From NCBI RefSeq assembly GCF_001723175.1, contig NC_064655.1:3038001-3102000 (forward strand): DNA of 64,000 nucleotides, in the 5' to 3' direction. The stretch's first letter is position 1, and the number at the start of each line of letters is the position of its first letter. Below are positions 34,507 through 45,333 of the stretch, piece after piece. The DNA is from Penicillium oxalicum. Taxonomy: Eukaryota > Ascomycota > Eurotiomycetes > Eurotiales > Aspergillaceae. Under the pieces are notes generated by a model. It was given only the letters and a program-made list of their open reading frames with translations, ran no database searches and was not told the DNA's origin. A program made the position numbers and the translations under genes.

Positions 34507-37500
34507 TCACCAAGCGATCTGAGCAGTGAATCCCTTGGGCCACACGCGGACGCTGAGCTTGCGAAGCTCATCCATGCACAGAACACCCACCGCCAGAGGG
34601 ATGGGCAGGAACCAGAACTCCAGGGGCACCGGCCCGGTAGCGAAGATGGTCTGGATACCGGGGACCTCGGTGACGAAGATGGCGATGCCCAAGCTCACCA
34701 CCATGCTCGCCAACAGCCATGGGTTGCGGCGCTTCTTGCGGATGGGGTCGGCTTGCAGAATGGACAACCGCTTGTTGCGCACACTGAGAATGTTGCCCCA
34801 CTGGAGGACCAGCAGGCACACAAAGTACACGCTCTGCCCGACGATGTTGAACTGGTTCAACTCGTCCTGAGTGTACCCATAGAACCCGTCAGTATACTTC
34901 TCAAAGGCGAAGAACAACGCGTGGGCGGGGATCCCCGCGTGTCGCCAGTAGTAGAGGAAGTACATCGAGTGCGCACAGACGGTTTGCATGACACCCATGA
35001 ACAAGTAGCTCTGGATGTAAACCTTCAGGTTGATCAGGTGGTCCGTCTTGTGGTTCCGCGGGGGCAGATCCAAGAGATCGAATTCCTCTTGCTCGAAGAT
35101 CAACGACAGGGAGCAGAACAGGTCGGTGAAAACGCAGATGATGATCATCAGGAAGGAGGAGAGCGGAAGGGGAACACCGAAGAAGACGTTGAGAAGCACT
35201 GGCCAAATCTCCGACCACGAGCCGGCAGGCAACAGGTAGCTGATGACCTTTTGGAGATTCTGGAAGACCAGTCGCCCAAGACGGATAGCTTCAATGATCG
35301 AGTCGAATTTGTCCATCAGGATCAAGTCGGCAGCTTCCAGGGCCACGTCGCTTCCGGTGACCACAGCGACACCCACATCGGCCGCGCGAAGAGCCGGGGC
35401 ATCATTGACGCCGTCGCCGGTGACTGCGACCACGTAATCACGCGCACGAAGCTCATTGACAATCCGCAGCTTTTGATCCGGCATGGTACGTCCAAACACA
35501 ATCTCCTGATATCCACAAACAACATCCCAGTCTTCATGCGTCAACTTTGAGATCGATGGACCCTCGAGAAGCAAGCTGGTTTGCGACCAGCCGACCTCAG
35601 TAGCCAGAGTGGAATGGCTCATGTTGATGCCACGACGGTTCACCACAGTGTCAAAAGTATCCGGTTCAGCGTCGCCGGTGAAGATTCCGATTTCGCGAGC
35701 AATAGCCGCACCAGTCAAACCAAGGTCTCCAGTCACCATGAAGAAGCGAGCACCGGCCCGTCGACAGGCGGCAACCGTCGCGGCCGCTTCCTGACGGGGG
35801 GGATCGATGATGCCAAACATTCCAATCAAAGTCAGGTCGGCGAATCCGTCGCGCTGAACTTCCTCACCAAACGCAGCAGTGCCGAGGGCTTCTTTCGGGG
35901 TGTAAGACCGTTCACAAAGAAGGATGACACGCTGGGCGGCTCTCGACATCTTCTCCTGCACTGCGGCCAGGTTGTTGATGGCTTCACCATCCAGAGGACG
36001 AACGGCATCTTCCGTGCAAGACCAGTACGAGGTGCAGCGTGGCAGCAGGATATCCGAGGCTCCCTTCATGAAAAGCAAGTGCTTGCCAGATTTCTCATCC
36101 GCACCCGAGTGGGGCATCTTGTGGATTGTGAGCATCCATTTGTTCTTCGAATTGAACGGAATGCTGAAGACTCGCTGGTATGATTCATTCAGAGTTTGAA
36201 GACAGCCAGGTTGGACCTCTTCCACAAATTGGAGGACTGCTCCGTCGGTGGGATTGCCCAGTACTTTGCGTTCTTTGATCGGATTCTGGATGGTAGAAGG
36301 GTCAAACACTGCATCGTTGCAGAGGGCAGCAGCTCTATGGAGACGGTTGAGGGGCTCGTGGGACTTTGCCCGGGTGGCAGAGATGGCCTCCTGGGACGTG
36401 AATGTTTGATCCGCAAAGGCGGTTGTGATGACGCTCATTCGATTCTCAGTCAGAGTGCCGGTCTTGTCCGAACAGATCACGTTGACGCATCCCAAGGTCT
36501 CCACGGTGGAGAGTCCCTTGGGCAGGATGTTGTTCTTCTTCATGCTTCGAGCAACCCTCATGAGAGTAAGAGCGACTCCCACGGGCATTCCCTCGGGGAT
36601 AAATGCCACCACGCAACCCATGACGTCGTTGAGCATGGCGACGACGCTCATGAAGCCGGAGTGCTTTACACGAAGCCATCCCGCCCAGGTAAAGAGGAGC
36701 AGACATGCGAGGAAAACGGTCAGGCAGACGATAATGTAGACGAAACGAGTGATCTCCTTCTGAATGAGGGTTGGCTCCTCCTTGACGTCTGTGGACGAGA
36801 CTGTGATGTGACCCATGACGGTGCGTTGGCCCGTGAGTACGACAATGCCCACCGCGCTTCCATTGGTCACCATTGTTCCCATCAGAGCGACATTGCGACT
36901 CTCGAGGAAGTTGTTGTCCGTCATCTCGGTGGTGCCATCAATTTCCTCCGACTCTCCCGTCAACACTGAGCGATCAAAGCGAGTATCTCCGGAGGTGGAA
37001 ATGAGGCGAAGGTCGGCAGGCACCTTGTTGCCCACACTGAGCTTGACAACGTCACCGGTGACCAGGTCGGTCGAGGGGATGCGCATCGGTTCGCCCGATC
37101 GCAGCACGGTGGCTTCCGTGGGCACCATATCCAAAATCGCTTTCATGGTGCGAGCAGTGGACCAATCTTGAAAGGCGGAGAAAGATGCCTGCAAGAAGAT
37201 CACAATCAAGACCAAGATGCCCAGTCCCAGGTTGTAAGCTTGCGGGTCGGGATCACCGAGGGGGCGCCAGCAGATGAAGAAGATGATCACACCGATCCAC
37301 AGGACAGAGCAGAACCCTCCAAAAACATACTTGAGAATCCGCTTGACATAGTTTGGCTTGACATGAGGAAGCACGTTCTTGCCGTCGCGACCCAAGCGAG
37401 CCATCGACTCTTCGAGGGAGAGGCCCTGCGTGGTGCTGTTGAAGTGACTCCAAATGTCCTCCAGACTCTGCTTGTGGAAGTTGAGGTTTTCAAAATATTG

Positions 37501-37842
37501 TGCATCTTCTGGCAATTCGTGTTTTTTCGGAGGGGCTTTGAGGTCCTCATACGCTTTCTCTCGGGTTTCCGACTCGGCGATCTGGATGCTCATCCGCTGG
37601 AATTCGATGGCAACATTGGAGGCGGCTCGATCAAGTCGGGTCTGGCTGCGAGATCGCGAGCGGGACATCGATCGTCGGACTCTGCCCATAACACGACCCG
37701 GTCGAGCAGAGTCCCGTTCATCCGGTCCAAAAGAAATTGCACGTTGGGTGATGCTCACACCGAACTGCGCTGGTTGAGCACGAGCTGTTTCATTGCCTTC
37801 GGCTTCCAAGTCAAGCTCATCGCTCGACATTGTCTTGGCCAT
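34507..37842 (-). CDS. P-type cation ATPase, Na+/K+-ATPase alpha-like (type IIC/ACU group)
   Basis: Single uninterrupted exon, 1111 aa. A cytosolic head of about 165 residues has an RS-rich patch (RRSMSRSRSRSQ). Two membrane hairpins then flank the actuator domain, which contains LTGESEE near 294-300. IPEGMP (about 415-420) lies in membrane span 4 where animal Na+,K+-pumps have VPEGLL. CSDKTGTLTENRM follows, with the phosphorylated Asp at about 459, and then the nucleotide domain and TGDGVNDAPALRAADVG near residue 805. Six C-terminal spans end the protein. The signature around span 4 and the length fit the fungal group annotated as Na/K-ATPase alpha-like or alkali-cation-uptake (ACU) ATPases rather than ENA or Ca2+ pumps. 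It diverges from the TRK gene. The ion and direction of transport are inferred from family only. Confidence 0.87.
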   Translation of the reverse strand: MAKTMSSDELDLEAEGNETARAQPAQFGVSITQRAISFGPDERDSARPGRVMGRVRRSMSRSRSRSQTRLDRAASNVAIEFQRMSIQIAESETREKAYEDLKAPPKKHELPEDAQYFENLNFHKQSLEDIWSHFNSTTQGLSLEESMARLGRDGKNVLPHVKPNYVKRILKYVFGGFCSVLWIGVIIFFICWRPLGDPDPQAYNLGLGILVLIVIFLQASFSAFQDWSTARTMKAILDMVPTEATVLRSGEPMRIPSTDLVTGDVVKLSVGNKVPADLRLISTSGDTRFDRSVLTGESEEIDGTTEMTDNNFLESRNVALMGTMVTNGSAVGIVVLTGQRTVMGHITVSSTDVKEEPTLIQKEITRFVYIIVCLTVFLACLLLFTWAGWLRVKHSGFMSVVAMLNDVMGCVVAFIPEGMPVGVALTLMRVARSMKKNNILPKGLSTVETLGCVNVICSDKTGTLTENRMSVITTAFADQTFTSQEAISATRAKSHEPLNRLHRAAALCNDAVFDPSTIQNPIKERKVLGNPTDGAVLQFVEEVQPGCLQTLNESYQRVFSIPFNSKNKWMLTIHKMPHSGADEKSGKHLLFMKGASDILLPRCTSYWSCTEDAVRPLDGEAINNLAAVQEKMSRAAQRVILLCERSYTPKEALGTAAFGEEVQRDGFADLTLIGMFGIIDPPRQEAAATVAACRRAGARFFMVTGDLGLTGAAIAREIGIFTGDAEPDTFDTVVNRRGINMSHSTLATEVGWSQTSLLLEGPSISKLTHEDWDVVCGYQEIVFGRTMPDQKLRIVNELRARDYVVAVTGDGVNDAPALRAADVGVAVVTGSDVALEAADLILMDKFDSIIEAIRLGRLVFQNLQKVISYLLPAGSWSEIWPVLLNVFFGVPLPLSSFLMIIICVFTDLFCSLSLIFEQEEFDLLDLPPRNHKTDHLINLKVYIQSYLFMGVMQTVCAHSMYFLYYWRHAGIPAHALFFAFEKYTDGFYGYTQDELNQFNIVGQSVYFVCLLVLQWGNILSVRNKRLSILQADPIRKKRRNPWLLASMVVSLGIAIFVTEVPGIQTIFATGPVPLEFWFLPIPLAVGVLCMDELRKLSVRVWPKGFTAQIAW

Positions 37843-40293
37843 GCCAGACAGAGTCAGGATGGATTGGATTGAAAGGGCTTTGAAAGGAAAGTTTGGTCGA
37901 TGAGGAGTACTGGAGTCAAAAGGAGCGTTAAGAACACCGTGGGAGGTCGATGATGCTGACGAGGCTTGAGGACCGCTTGGGTGAATGAAGAAGCTTCGAA
38001 GGTGTTAGGCGGGCACGCTTCAGAGGAAACAATGGATAGGCAGACCGGAGAAGTCTTTGGGACTCGGCGGAAGATAAAAGAACTTTATAGGTGCCTCGCG
38101 TGCCAAAAATTTTCTCGGCGTAACGACCGACTCTTCTCAATATCGTTGGCGAACGAATGGAGATTTTACGTCAAAGATGGTCAAATATGGCAGTTTCTGC
38201 CTCAGCCCAGCTGATTGTATAGGGGGACTCAACATGACTATTCTCTACATCTGCGCGATAGGGCAATTAAACCCCTCAGGGATCAAGAATCCACTTCTGC
38301 CACATGGAAAGTACAGTGCCATGACTTGAGCGGGCGCTATGCCCAGTATGAGGAACGGAAGTCCACCTTACGTACATGTTTTGTCCAAGAGGCTTACTGG
38401 ATGTTCCGTTCTCTGGATCGAGCGTGTGGTGGCACCTGCACCAACAGAGCAACTCGTAGCTATCTTTCTACAAATTGTTCATTTCCAGCACGGCTGGAGA
38501 TGCCATTCTCGTATTTCCCATGTGCAGTTTCGACGTGCTGCCTGCGATGCGGGATTAAACGCAGCCAATCAGAGACTCCCCAGTGGGGCCAAAGTGGTAC
38601 TTCCGATCCCACGTTAAGAAATAAGCACCTGAACCGACGGAATGCACCGCTGGCGCTTTTCTTTTTCTTTTTCTTTTTTGCGCTTTCAAGGATTTCTCTC
38701 CTGAAATTTGCTTCTTTGCTCTCATCCCGTGACTGAAGTCTCCTTCCTCTTCGGATTTGGTTCCCCAATTGTGCTCCAACCGAGAGAAACAGAAAATGCC
38801 GCATCTGCTTGACCGGCAGCTAGACTGGAGTAGGTGGCTGTGAGGTACATGCGCGCTTTTCTGTACCCAATCGTCCATGATTATCAGTTCTCTACCTATA
38901 GCTACGACATTCCTAAATGGATCATTGCTTTTTGTGCTTTCAATCAGGGATTCCCATCTCGGGCTCACGATAACGACCTTGTAATGCAATGTGACTGGGA
39001 TAGGGCCAGAAGACTCTCGTGGCGTGTTTGATGATCATGCTCGCGGCTCTCCTGCGTCTTTTCTTTCCCTCTGGTTCGGTCCTCTCCTGTGCACATGCTT
39101 GGAGCGGGAGCCAACTTATTCGCCGGAGAAATTATAGATTGGCCCGGTACCATCAAGACATCATACCATGACCATTGTATTCCTGAATATTCAGCTTTTT
39201 TTTGGCCGGCGTGCATTTTAGCTATGATGGCATGGCGTCTATCATGAGAACTTGTAATTTTTTTTGGCTCATTCCTGAAGAACGCATTGTGAATTATTTC
39301 CATTCATCATTCGTATTTCTTGATCACGAGTTGATTCGTATGACAGGAATTTTAAAATGAGGAAGCGAGTGTTGTGCGATCGTCTCCGTGGATTGATACC
39401 TAGAAGCTACCTACTGATATAAATTATGTGAGCCCTGTATCCAGTCTGATAGTTGGACAAAATCAATATATACCCTGTGTAAGTGAAGATGGATGGCCGC
39501 TGGAGCGAGATAAATAGACTTACTGGATCGACAAATCTACTCTATTGATAAGGCATATCCTCCTACCATGCAAATACTTGTGCATCTTCTTAGAGTTTGG
39601 TATATCTTTCTCCTGATCAAAAGCTACTGAAAGGGCTCCGGGTGTATCGCCGACTGCTCTTTTATTCTTAGCAAGAGAGAAATCGAGCAAGACTGTAAGT
39701 GCGAAGCCTAAACGCTGTGGAACAGGTAAGCGTGTAAGGTGGAGACGGTACCGAGCCGAGCTGAGTGGAGCACAATACTCTCTTTGTGAGCCAGTCACGA
39801 ATGAGCCAAGTAGATTCTTTGTGGAAGCCTATCTTGCCAAGCCCCAGGATTACCAGCGCCCAAGGAGACCCATCCATGCAACGTTTCCAGCATGGAGACA
39901 CATCTTGCAGATCCTTCACCGTTGGAAAAAAAAACCACCCCCCCCCCTCATTCAAGTGTGGCCATCCCTCACGATGGCAACATTTCGGTGAGGGTACCCT
40001 TGAAAATCACGTGCCTACCAGCCACTGCTGCCCAGTAGGTTGATCTAGGTCACATGACCTCAAGATCGATAAGTGGCGCAGATAAGCTGAATGAGGCCGT
40101 GACTGCTCCCATTTTTTGCATCACCAGCAGCCCTCCACGAAGATATCGTGTGAGACAGCCTCGCTCCGTTGAGCGTATCATTCCCACGGTATCTGACTGT
40201 GAGGGAATTCCAGTCTTCTGGCAAAGTCTGAGCTGGAGACATTAGCCATCCATCCTTCGCCTGTCTTTGCCCAAGCTTCACTTTTTTTCCAGC
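37843..40293. other. 2.45 kb divergent region between P-type ATPase and TRK transporter
   Basis: No convincing gene. It contains a T/C-rich block near 38655-38690 and an A9 run next to a C10 run near 39926-39947. Two GCCAAG elements lie about 490 bp before the TRK start. Its size and position make it the control region of both cation transporters. Confidence 0.5.
39805..39841 (+). promoter_or_regulatory. Two GCCAAG (PacC-type) hexamers
   Basis: GCCAAG at 39805-39810 and 39836-39841 match the GCCARG core of the pH regulator PacC. The hexamer is short and common, so this is only suggestive; it is noted because alkali-cation transporters are known targets of pH control in Aspergillus. Confidence 0.25.
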
Positions 40294-42781
40294 ATGGAGA
40301 AAATCCGCCGCAAGTCAATTAGATCTTATCTTCCGCATGTGCGGTTTCTGACAGTGCATTATGCTTACTTTATTATTGTGACCCTGGTCTGCTCCGGCAT
40401 CCTCTGGGGGTCCTCCACGCCGGCCCATAGCCTTCGGTATATCGATGCCCTGTATCTGGCTGTCAGCGCCATGACTCTTGCGGGCATGAACACGGTCAAT
40501 CTATCGACACTGAATACATTCCAGCAACTTTTGTTGTTCTTTCTGATCATGTCCGGCTCTGCTGTATGGTCCCAACCTCACATCTCTCCATCGGAGCTCA
40601 ATAGACAACTAATGCACTTTAGATCTGGGTCTCTATTGGTGTGGTTTTAACGCGCAAGCGTGCATTTGAACGAAGATTCAGTGAGCTTGTCAAAGCAGAG
40701 CGGCTAGAACGGAAAGCTCGAAGTCAAATCGGACTGGGCCGCTCGCTGGCGAGATCTCACTCGATATCGAGACAGCCCACTATGCCAGAGGAACACCCAT
40801 GGGCTTCGGGAATTCTCCCCATTGTTCGCTCCCCGAGTCGAACGGAGCCTTTCCAGTCGGCCTCTGCCCTAGATAGTCGTATATCTCAAAACGAGGGTCG
40901 ATCATTACGTCCGCGAGGCATGGGATTGAATGAGAAAGCGGGAAGCCGAAGCACCCTCGAGGGGGATTACGACTCACTGACAGCAAGAGAGGCAAATGTG
41001 GAAGCGACGAGTGGTACTCTTGAGATTCAAAAGAGCAATGCAGACACTGGAACGCACGTGGCTTTTTCGCCCAGTTCCGAAGCGGTCCAAGACGAACAGG
41101 CACACTCTTTACGGCATCGCATGCTCTCCCCCTACACAAATGTCTTGGATCGCACAAATACCCTTGGTGAATTGGAGCGAGGCTCATCTGCAGATCAGAC
41201 CTTAGGAGGGGATCTTCACGCGGATATCCTCCGAAAACTGAACCGCAACTCCTCGTTTTACAATCTGACCGAGAAAGAACGCCAACGCCTGGGGGGCGCC
41301 GAATATCGGGCGATTTGTTTATTGGCCATCATCATTCCAATATACTTTCTTATGGCAGCTTCTCGGTGGACTGGGGCTGGGCGCTTATCTTGCCAACAAC
41401 AAAGCGTCAGTAACAGAGTCCAATGGCTTGAACCCGTGGTGCGTTGAAATTCCTACCTCCCCTTAAGGTTGATCTGGTCAGCTTGGTCAGCATATGTAGT
41501 CTTTCTGACGCAAATCTATTTATACTCAGGTGGACGGGCTTTTTCTTTGCGGTTTCAGCCTTTAACAACTCTGGAATGAGCCTACTCGATGCAAACATGG
41601 TTTGTCATCAGTGATGTGCTATTCTGTGATCGAGAAGACTGACTCCTGAATAAGGTCCCCTTTCAAACATCACCTTACATTCTCATTACCATGGGCTTGC
41701 TAATACTTGCGGGCAATACTTGGTAAGAATCGTCGGCCTTCGTGCCACAGTCTCACTTCGTGGATACGTCATGCTGACAGTGCAATTTAAGCTATCCCAT
41801 TTTCTTACGGTGCATTGTGAAGGCGATTCATCTCATGCTTCCCAAGCACGCGTACTTTGATCAATTTAGAGATACTTTGACGTTTTTGCTGAATCATCCG
41901 CGTCGAGTATATACGACCTTGTTCCCGTCTGCGCATACCTGGTGGCTCCTTCTCTCGGTCATTGTTCTCAATGGTATTGACTGGCTTGCATTTGAGGTGC
42001 TTAACGTACGTTGCCTGGGTGATTTCCAGATCTTTTCTTTCTCTTTTTTTTGCCCTCAAAATACTGACTTTGTCCACAGCTAGACAACCCATCTGTCACC
42101 TCGATCCCGACCGGGGCGCGAGTATTGGACGGGCTATTCCAAGCTCTCTGTGTTCGGAGCGGAGGCTTTTATTTGATCAATATCGGAGGGCTCCAGCTCG
42201 GAACGCAAATGATCTACGTGGTCATGATGTACATCTCTGTGTATCCTGTGGTGATTACGATGCGCCATTCCAATGTGTATGAAGAGAGGAGCTTAGGCAT
42301 ATACGCGGATGATCTGTCGGCCGAAAATCGAGAAGACGACTCATCCTCGGACGATTCCACGAGCGCACTTTCAATGGCTCCGACCGCAAGCAGATTCTAC
42401 TTCATTCGGCATCAACTACGCTCTCAGCTGGCCTACGATCTCTGGTGGATTGCCCTGGCCGTCATCATTGTCTGCATTGTCGAAGCAGGCCAGTTCACCA
42501 AGGATCCAGTCACCTTCTCCGCCCTGAACATCATCTTTGAGACCGTGAGTGCTTATGGATGTGTCGGCATAAGCACCGGTCTGCCTGATCAGCTCTACAG
42601 CTTTTCTGGAGGCTGGCACACGCTGAGCAAGCTTGTCCTTTGTGCGGTGATGATCCGTGGACGGCATCGTGGACTGCCCGTGGCGATTGATAAGGCGATC
42701 ATGCTACCGAGTGATAAGCTCATGAGAGCCGAAGAGGAGGATGCTCAAATTCGATTGGAGAGGACCATGAGTCGCAGATGA
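40294..42781 (+). CDS. trk: TRK-type potassium transporter (one frameshift in this sequence)
   Basis: High-affinity K+ uptake protein of the plasma membrane. Exons: 40294-40563, 40623-41438, 41530-41599, 41655-41722, 41792-42005 and 42080-42781. They give about 712 aa if one surplus base is ignored. Four membrane-pore-membrane units are recognisable: YIDALYLAVSAMTLAGMNTVNLSTL; NPWWTGFFFAVSAFNNSGMSLLDANM; LFQALCVRSGGFYLI; and FETVSAYGCVGISTG. A long cytosolic loop (about residues 110-330) lies between units 1 and 2. The C-terminus has IRGRHRGLPVAIDKAIMLPS. At 41346-41348 (TTT) the frame shifts: upstream reads IIIPIYF, and one base later the conserved LWQLLGGLGLGAYLANN resumes. As given, translation would stop at 41447. 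No intron can explain this. Either a sequencing insertion or a true null allele. Confidence 0.88.
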
Positions 42782-43878
42782 TGTGAAGGTGCGGTTGGCC
42801 GATGCGGTTTCGGAATGACCAAACGTCGGCGTCGGTTGAGAGTGTATCATGCATGCCAACATACGCATTAATAGAACAATCATCATTTTCACCCGGATAA
42901 CAAAACGCCGCCGAGCTAGAGATTTGTCAACGCCTGAAATGACGACTCTTTATTGGGCAGACTCGACCTTTGTGCATTTTGAAGGCAGTCCCCCCATCTG
43001 ACCGCAAATTAAGTGGCACCAAACACACTCTCAGCACTCGCTCGCACTGAGGCTGATCATCTTCGACAGCCATGATGAGTGCACTCCGCCTCTCCTCCTC
43101 GGCGATGCGACGCGGTTCATGGTTCGCTTTGAAGGCCACACGAATCTGCTCCTCTGTACTAAGGGCTTGCTGGTCCTTTGCCCGATTTGGGGTTCAGGCG
43201 GGAATTCATTGTGTGAGCTTGATGAGCATGCATGTTCACGGCTGGTCCGACATGCATCGTGACTCGTAAGACTGTCTGTAGCATGACTCGCGAGGACACG
43301 TAGAATTATCATGAGACCGGTGAGATTTGAGTCAAAGCACAGGAACTCTTTGTGAGGCTCTTGTCAACATGATCATAAATTTCCTCGAAGGCTGTTTCAG
43401 AAACAACGCAACTGATTGCCGGTGAGTAAGGACGCCATTTATGAACAAAGGATACGGCAATCTTCAATAAGCTAATTCAACCCCCTTTTCGGTCAAGCGT
43501 TGTCGATCATCTCGAGGCTGGCCAATCCTATATCGTCAATGAACGTATTTACCACGCACGCTTGGCATCTGGGCCAATGCGGGTTGCATGGGTCTGTGTG
43601 CCTTCGCTGATGGTGGACCCAACATTCGAATCTCTGGGCCTGTCTCCTGATAATGAACAAGAACTGCATATGCGTCAGGACATCTACGTTCTTTCAATAC
43701 ATGACTCGCATTCGTTCGAAATGGCCTCTTGCAAGTTTTCGGAGCTCTCCCTCTTGCGACCAAAGTCCCTCCGATCAAATCTGGCCGTGACCCCCAGTCT
43801 GACTTATAAGTCGGGCCATCGGCCATGCTTGAGATAGGCTCTCAATCATCGATAACCTATTTCTCATGACTGTGCAAG
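42782..43878. other. Intergenic region with a possible short ORF
   Basis: About 1.1 kb. A plus-strand frame is open from roughly 43479 to 43837 and reads plausibly protein-like (VDHLEAGQSYIVNERIYHAR and onward), but has no good ATG before 43580. It could be a terminal exon or a decayed gene. The right end holds the LysM gene promoter. Confidence 0.35.
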
Positions 43879-45033
43879 ATGTCTGGCATCACTGTCGCAC
43901 ATCTTCTCAGTAGCATCTTTTGCTTCTTTCTTCTAAGCCCCCTGGCTGCGGCCAGTGAGGCCCCGACTCTGGTCGCTCGAGATGACGGTCCCATTTGCTC
44001 AACTTACATTGTTGCTGGTGGAGACACGTGTGCCAAGATCGCTCAGGCTCATGGGATCACAGAGAAAAACATTGAAGACTTCAATGCTCGCACCTGGGCA
44101 TGGCGTGGCTGTGGTGAGCTCGAGCAGGGCGCATTCATCTGCGTTGCTGCAGGTGAGCCTCCCATGCCGGTAGCTCTTCCGCAGGCAACTTGTGGCCCTC
44201 AGGTTCCTGGTACCGTCCGTCCTCACAAATACTCTGACTTGGGAGGAATGAACCCTTGCCCAAACAAACAATGTGTAAGTCTTCCATCTCTTGTTACGAT
44301 CTCCATCTTGTCCGCTGGATTCGCCTAACCGAGACATCAGTGCGGAAGATGGGGAACTTGCGGCACCACAGCCGAATTTTGCAGCTCAGCAAATCACTGC
44401 ATTTCCAACTGCAATAAGCAAGCTGGGACTCAGCCTGCAACGCCACCACCTGCTATAACTGAAAAGCCCAAGGCTCCTCCTTCTCCTCCTCCACCACCAC
44501 CATCCGCAAAGTCCGCCGAGTCCACCAAGACGACCCATCCGCCGACCAAGACGACTACCCATTCAACCAAGACCACCAAGTCCGTGTCCCTGCGCACATC
44601 CACCAGCACCAAATGGGTGACCGTCACTGCGAAGCCTCCAGAGCCAAGCCACCCGCACTGGGAGTTGACCTTGTACAGCGAGCAGGATTGCCAAGGCGAC
44701 TATTATCTCGTGAAGGGAAGCAGCACCCGTCTGGACAAATGTTTCACACTGCATTCACACATGCAGTCCCAGGATTCAGAGGCTGACTTTTATTGTCGGT
44801 GGTACTATGATGGTGGTTTCAATTGGACTAGCTGCGACAACAGTCCCATGAAACGACCCACGTCATGGTTCTTGAATATCGGTGCGTGCACTGTCTATCC
44901 GGATGACCATTGTGGTGATTACTCTGGGCACATCAGCAGAGGTCCTGTCAAACCATTCTGTCAAAGTATAAATACGATGGCCACAGAGCCAGACACCGAT
45001 TTTGGATCTTTGCAGTGTGAAAGTGGGACGTGA
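43879..45033 (+). CDS. Secreted LysM and chitin-binding (ChtBD1) protein
   Basis: Predicted extracellular chitin-binding protein, 362 aa, exons 43879-44274 and 44341-45033. The signal peptide spans about residues 1-25 ([18 protein letters not shown]). One LysM module follows ([21 protein letters not shown], then [11 protein letters not shown]). A hevein-like ChtBD1 comes next, its cysteines split by the intron: NPCPNKQC at the end of exon 1 and [14 protein letters not shown] at the start of exon 2. Then a Pro/Thr/Lys-rich linker ([10 protein letters not shown], repeated TKTT) and a Cys-rich C-terminal domain ([14 protein letters not shown], then FYCRWYY and [14 protein letters not shown]). 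LysM-ChtBD1 in this order is known from the N-terminus of fungal killer-toxin-like GH18 chitinases, but no GH18 domain is present. Could bind cell-wall or self chitin; a role in host interaction is only possible, not shown. Confidence 0.85.
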
Positions 45034-45261
45034 GGTTGATTGGAGAGAGTTTGGGGCAGGGACGATGGTGGATTGAAGTTGGGTCGAGGCGATCAAGAGG
45101 TTGAAATAGCTTGAACTAGAGAGGAATTCAGAATACTGGAAATCATCAGAGAGACCTATCATGCATTCAGTGATAAACATGGTTGTGAATCCGATATCGC
45201 TCTTCTGAAGCTATCTTGTCCTGCAGCAGATCCAACATGAGAAGCATAACTGTAAATTCTT

Positions 45262-45280
45262 CCCCCCCCCCCCCCCCCCC
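45262..45280 (+). repeat. C19 homopolymer
   Basis: Nineteen consecutive C bases in the convergent gap (45034-45333) between the LysM and MYND genes. The true length may differ, because such runs are hard to sequence. Confidence 0.9.
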
Positions 45281-45333
45281 TTCATTTCCACCCTGCTCCT
45301 CCATTCGTTGCTGCCATCGAGTGTATGGGAATC

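Noticed and set aside
34453..35550. 365-codon open frame on the plus strand
   Set aside because: It lies wholly antisense to the conserved P-type ATPase and its translation is a Glu/Asp/His/Gln-rich mirror of the pump's codons.
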